From Trachelipus rathkii (Eukaryota > Arthropoda > Malacostraca > Isopoda > Trachelipodidae), in NCBI GenBank assembly GCA_015478945.1, contig JABUQX010041992.1:1-34738 (forward strand): 34,738 bases of DNA, written 5' to 3'. The notes under the pieces are model-generated. The model was not told where the DNA came from. It saw only the letters and a program-made list of their open reading frames with translations, and did not search any database. Of the stretch, positions 31,285-34,738 are shown one piece after another. Numbering within the stretch: position 1 is the first letter of the stretch; each line of letters opens with the position of its first letter. A program made the translations under genes and the position numbers.

Positions 31285-31690
31285 CTTATAAGAATTAGCT
31301 ATATTTATGAATTTCGTTTATATCTTAGTGTGAGAGTTTCGGATTCTATGTGTGGAATTTGTAATAGTCAGTTCTGACTTGGTTTGCAAATATTCTGGTA
31401 CCGAAATTGATCTGATGTCTCGTTAATTCTCAAACCCTAGTGAGCCATTTAACGAAAGTTTAATTTCAAATATCATCACTTTAGCCCTAAATTACAAATA
31501 TAAGATCTAAGTCTACCTTACTACGAACAATAGTATTAGAGTCATATGTAGTCATAATATACTGTCATATTTGGGGCTTCTTATACTATATTATCCATAT
31601 AGAAACAGAACTTTATTATATTAATGATTTTAATATTATAAAATCTACTATCATACTCAATTATAGTACCTTGAGGTATGAAATATAAAT
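31285..31690. other. Unique DNA, no gene seen
   Basis: No motif found on either strand, including an unsuccessful search for a reverse transcriptase upstream of the RNase H-like fragment. Confidence 0.45.
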
Positions 31691-32260
31691 AATTAAGTTA
31701 TAATAAATAATATATAAGTATGTAAGAAATTGAAAGATAATAAATAGGATAAGAATAATATAAATAATTTATTATATTATATAATATATACATATACTTA
31801 TATCCATTATCAGATATATCGTTATATATATATGTATAGTATTATTGGTATTAAAGTAATATAATTGTAAATATTATAGACAGAGCGTATTAGCAAAAAT
31901 TATATTAGTAATATATATATCTTCTATATTATTCTCATTAATTATATAATATAGTATATATAATATATAGTATATATATATATATATATATATAATTATT
32001 ATAATTTATATATATATATATATTAATTATATTAATATATATATATTATATTATATATTATTATATATATATATGACATATATATATAAATTATATTATA
32101 ATTATATATATATATAATATTATATATATATATATATATATATAGTTAAATTTTTAGAGAATTAATATTACTAGTTAGTAACTTTATGTATATTGTTTTA
32201 TAGTAATATATTTTCATAGATGATTTTTTATATAATATATATATATATATATATCCCATA
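31691..32260. repeat. (TA)n array 9, degenerate to pure
   Basis: Starts as mixed AAT/ATA sequence and becomes nearly pure TA from about 31950 to 32146, with a further run at 32232-32254. Confidence 0.85.
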
Positions 32261-32261
32261 G

Positions 32262-32446
32262 TTGGTGGGCCAGAACCAGGATATAGTTCTGGTCATAAAA
32301 AAATATGATTTTTTTTAAAGTCAAATAAACCTTCTTGCAAATTTCTTTCCCACCAGCAGCTCCTGGGCCGTTGGGTGCCTGAGATCAGCAAAAAATCAAA
32401 ACAGTAAATTTACATGACGTCATGGCCATTCCCCACTTTAAGTGGA
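32262..32446. promoter_or_regulatory. GC-richer patch with clustered palindromes, including a CRE-type site
   Basis: Between TA arrays lie CCAGAAC/GTTCTGG (32270-32292, 9-base loop), the perfect palindrome ATGACGTCAT (32414-32423, containing TGACGTCA, the CREB/ATF binding consensus), the overlapping ATGGCCAT (32422-32429), and CCACTTTAAGTGG (32433-32445). Between 32350 and 32395 the sequence is over half G+C. No gene adjoins it, so it may be a conserved repeat fragment instead of a control region. Confidence 0.3.
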
Positions 32447-32599
32447 AGAAAAACAAGAATGGTGCATTATTTTTATTATTTTCAACCTTTCAATATATTT
32501 TTTAAATTTTTATATCATTTATCAAATCTATCATCGCTTGCGATTTAAAAAATCAAATTTCATAAAAATTATATCAACACTGATGTTAATTATTTTAAT

Positions 32600-32754
32600 A
32601 CATATTATTATGATATATATTATATATATAATATATATTATATAATATTATTATATTAATTAATATAATATATATAATATATATATATATATAATTATAT
32701 ATTATATATAATATTAAATTTATATAATATATATATATATATATATATTTAATA

Positions 32755-32786
<32 letters not shown>

Positions 32787-33345
32787 ATAATATCACTAAA
32801 TAATATTATATATACATAGTATATACTATATATATATATATAATATATATATATATTATATTAATATAATATCTTATATATTATAATATATATATTTATA
32901 TATATATATATTATATATATATTATTTATTAAATATATATTTATGTGTTGTTTTATATATATATATAGTATAAATATTATTATATATATTATATTAATTA
33001 TTATACTATATATATATTATATATATTATTAATTCATATATTTATTATATATTTAATATAATATATATAATAGTGTATGTGTGGTGTGTTTATATATATA
33101 ATATATATATATATATTAATATATATTATTATATATATATATGATATATAATATATATTATATATATATATTATAATATTATTATATATATATATTAATA
33201 TATATAATTAATATATATATATATATTATATATATATATAATTATATATATTTAATATATATATTATATATTATATATAATAATATATATATATTATATA
33301 TATATATATATATATAATATATATATATATTATATATGTGTGGTA
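32600..33345. repeat. (TA)n array 10, about 740 bp
   Basis: TA tracts with ATT/TAA slips and short GTGTGTGG islands at 33073-33090 and 33337-33343. The plus frame at 32442-32645 ends in it and is not supported. Confidence 0.9.
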
Positions 33346-34738
33346 ATAGAGTGTGTTACTGTTGATTTAGGTCACCTGTATACTGCTAGTAAGTATATAA
33401 ATTTATTTAAGTGTTGGTTAGGTAATTGGTCTAGGTAATATTAAGTGGTGGTTGAGTGAATACAAATCTAGCTTGTAAATAGAAGTAATTTATACAGAAG
33501 AGGATAATTGGAAAGAGAGATAATGAGTGACGATATCACCTTTGTTAGATATGTAACTGACCTTACGTAATTATATATAATATTATTATATTGTTTATAT
33601 ATTTTACAATATGGAGGAATTTGAGAGGAAGTGATATTATTATTTTTATGTAAGTATACTTATGAGCGTTAAATTCAGTAATTGGTAAGTATATATTAGA
33701 AGATTTTGAGATGACTCTACATCATTATTATTATTCATATTTATATGTTATAATTTTCATTGATATGGTGTAATATAACTGGAATAGATTATATTATATA
33801 TTTATGTATAATAAAGTAGTAATTGTATTGATTATATGAAAGGAATACAGATGTCTATATAAAAGAAGCGTAAATAATACCTATGGATATACATAAATGT
33901 CGATATAGGCACATGTGGACAATATAGTTAATCTGTATGAAGAGTTACATTATTTCATCTTCGATGCTCGATGATTTTAGGTTGGTTTTATTTGGGAACA
34001 GTATGACATGGGCCGAATTGGATCACAATAAATTAATTTATGTGGTAATGAGATTGATTTAAGTTGTGATTGGGATGGTTAGAATGGAGGGTTTCGCTGA
34101 TATCTGAAATTTGAAATATCAAGATTTAGTATATGTTAACATTGTTATTTTTCAATGATCCCCATATCAATTTCTTATAATATACTCCCACATAATACGT
34201 ATCGATAACTCTATCTCTGATGGGTTTTAATTTGAAAATCATTAAAGTTTTGCTCCTGTTTGTTCTCAGAGAGGTAGAGTTAATTATTTTGTTGGCGCTC
34301 TTATTTAATATTTAGTGAACTAGCAGCTTCTTTTTTTCCTTAATCATATTGCCAAGGTTATTTTTTGTATCGTGTGTAATATGCGTTCGAGATTATTAGT
34401 GGAGGAGAGCGAGAGCTGTTAGTTATTTTGTGCATAGTTTTCAACACTATATTTGTTGTAATCAATGTGTATTAGGTTAGAATAAGATTATCTTGGAAGA
34501 TGATGATTTCCGTGTTGTCGGGTTATTAATTTGCTTGATTAGTTTTTGGTGTATTTTTTACCTTTTAGTATTTTTTTTTTTAGTGAGTAAGAAATGGATA
34601 TTATCCTCCTAAAATATAGTATTTAATGTTTATATATTATATCTTGTACTTAGTTAGTATTACTTAACCCTAATACTTAACAAGCAATTAGTAGTATTTG
34701 TCAAAAATCATTAATAATTTTAATTTTAAATTAGGGAG
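33346..34738. other. AT-rich unique DNA to the window end
   Basis: No open frame above chance, no RNA boxes and no long repeat. Nothing to report. Confidence 0.55.

Overview
The window looks like non-coding nuclear DNA from an animal, most likely an arthropod and possibly a decapod crustacean. The reasons are kilobase-scale (TA)n arrays, long (TAA)n/(TTA)n and (GA)n microsatellites, a tRNA-derived SINE, and a Penelope-like retroelement with a GIY-YIG endonuclease domain. There are no operons, ribosome binding sites or closely packed reading frames. The taxon is an inference. No complete, confident host gene was found, and most longer open frames are what chance gives in AT-rich sequence.

Layout. 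0-1.6 kb: AT-rich DNA and the first (TA)n array. 1.68-3.33 kb: a large imperfect palindrome built from two head-to-head decayed copies of a Penelope-like element (reverse transcriptase core, thumb, GIY-YIG domain). 3.7-5.5 kb: three more TA arrays. 5.54-5.82 kb: a candidate minus-strand exon with an internal duplication. 5.9-8.4 kb: an AT-rich island with degenerate tandem repeats, a pure (TTA)n tract and possible broken minus-strand coding sequence. 8.6-9.3 kb: TA arrays. 9.3-11.4 kb: unique sequence. 11.4-12.9 kb: a fold-back/MITE-like element of about 600 bp lying between two (TAA)n tracts, next to a tRNA-derived SINE. 13.3 kb: a short frame that may be a retroelement pol relic. 14.5 kb: (GA)n. 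16.2-16.4 kb: a GC-rich palindrome patch and a hammerhead-like motif. 17.7-18.7 kb: a degenerate satellite of GGAG-rich blocks alternating with A/T blocks. 19.0-19.4 kb: TA array. 19.4-28.9 kb: more balanced unique sequence with several small tandem repeats and hairpins, and weak minus-strand open frames. 29-31 kb: AT-rich. 31.0-31.3 kb: a weak RNase H-like fragment. 31.7-33.3 kb: TA arrays around a GC-richer patch carrying a perfect CRE-type palindrome. The rest is AT-rich unique DNA.

The window is best read as a repeat graveyard: retroelement and SINE insertions, microsatellites seeded or split by them, and small satellites. The only protein family assigned with confidence is the Penelope-like reverse transcriptase/GIY-YIG protein, and both copies are broken. 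Frequent one-base frame breaks could be old decay or residual long-read error; sequence alone cannot separate these. I did not find a convincing new biological system. The most noteworthy structures are the retroelement palindrome, the fold-back element inside a microsatellite, and the GGAG satellite.
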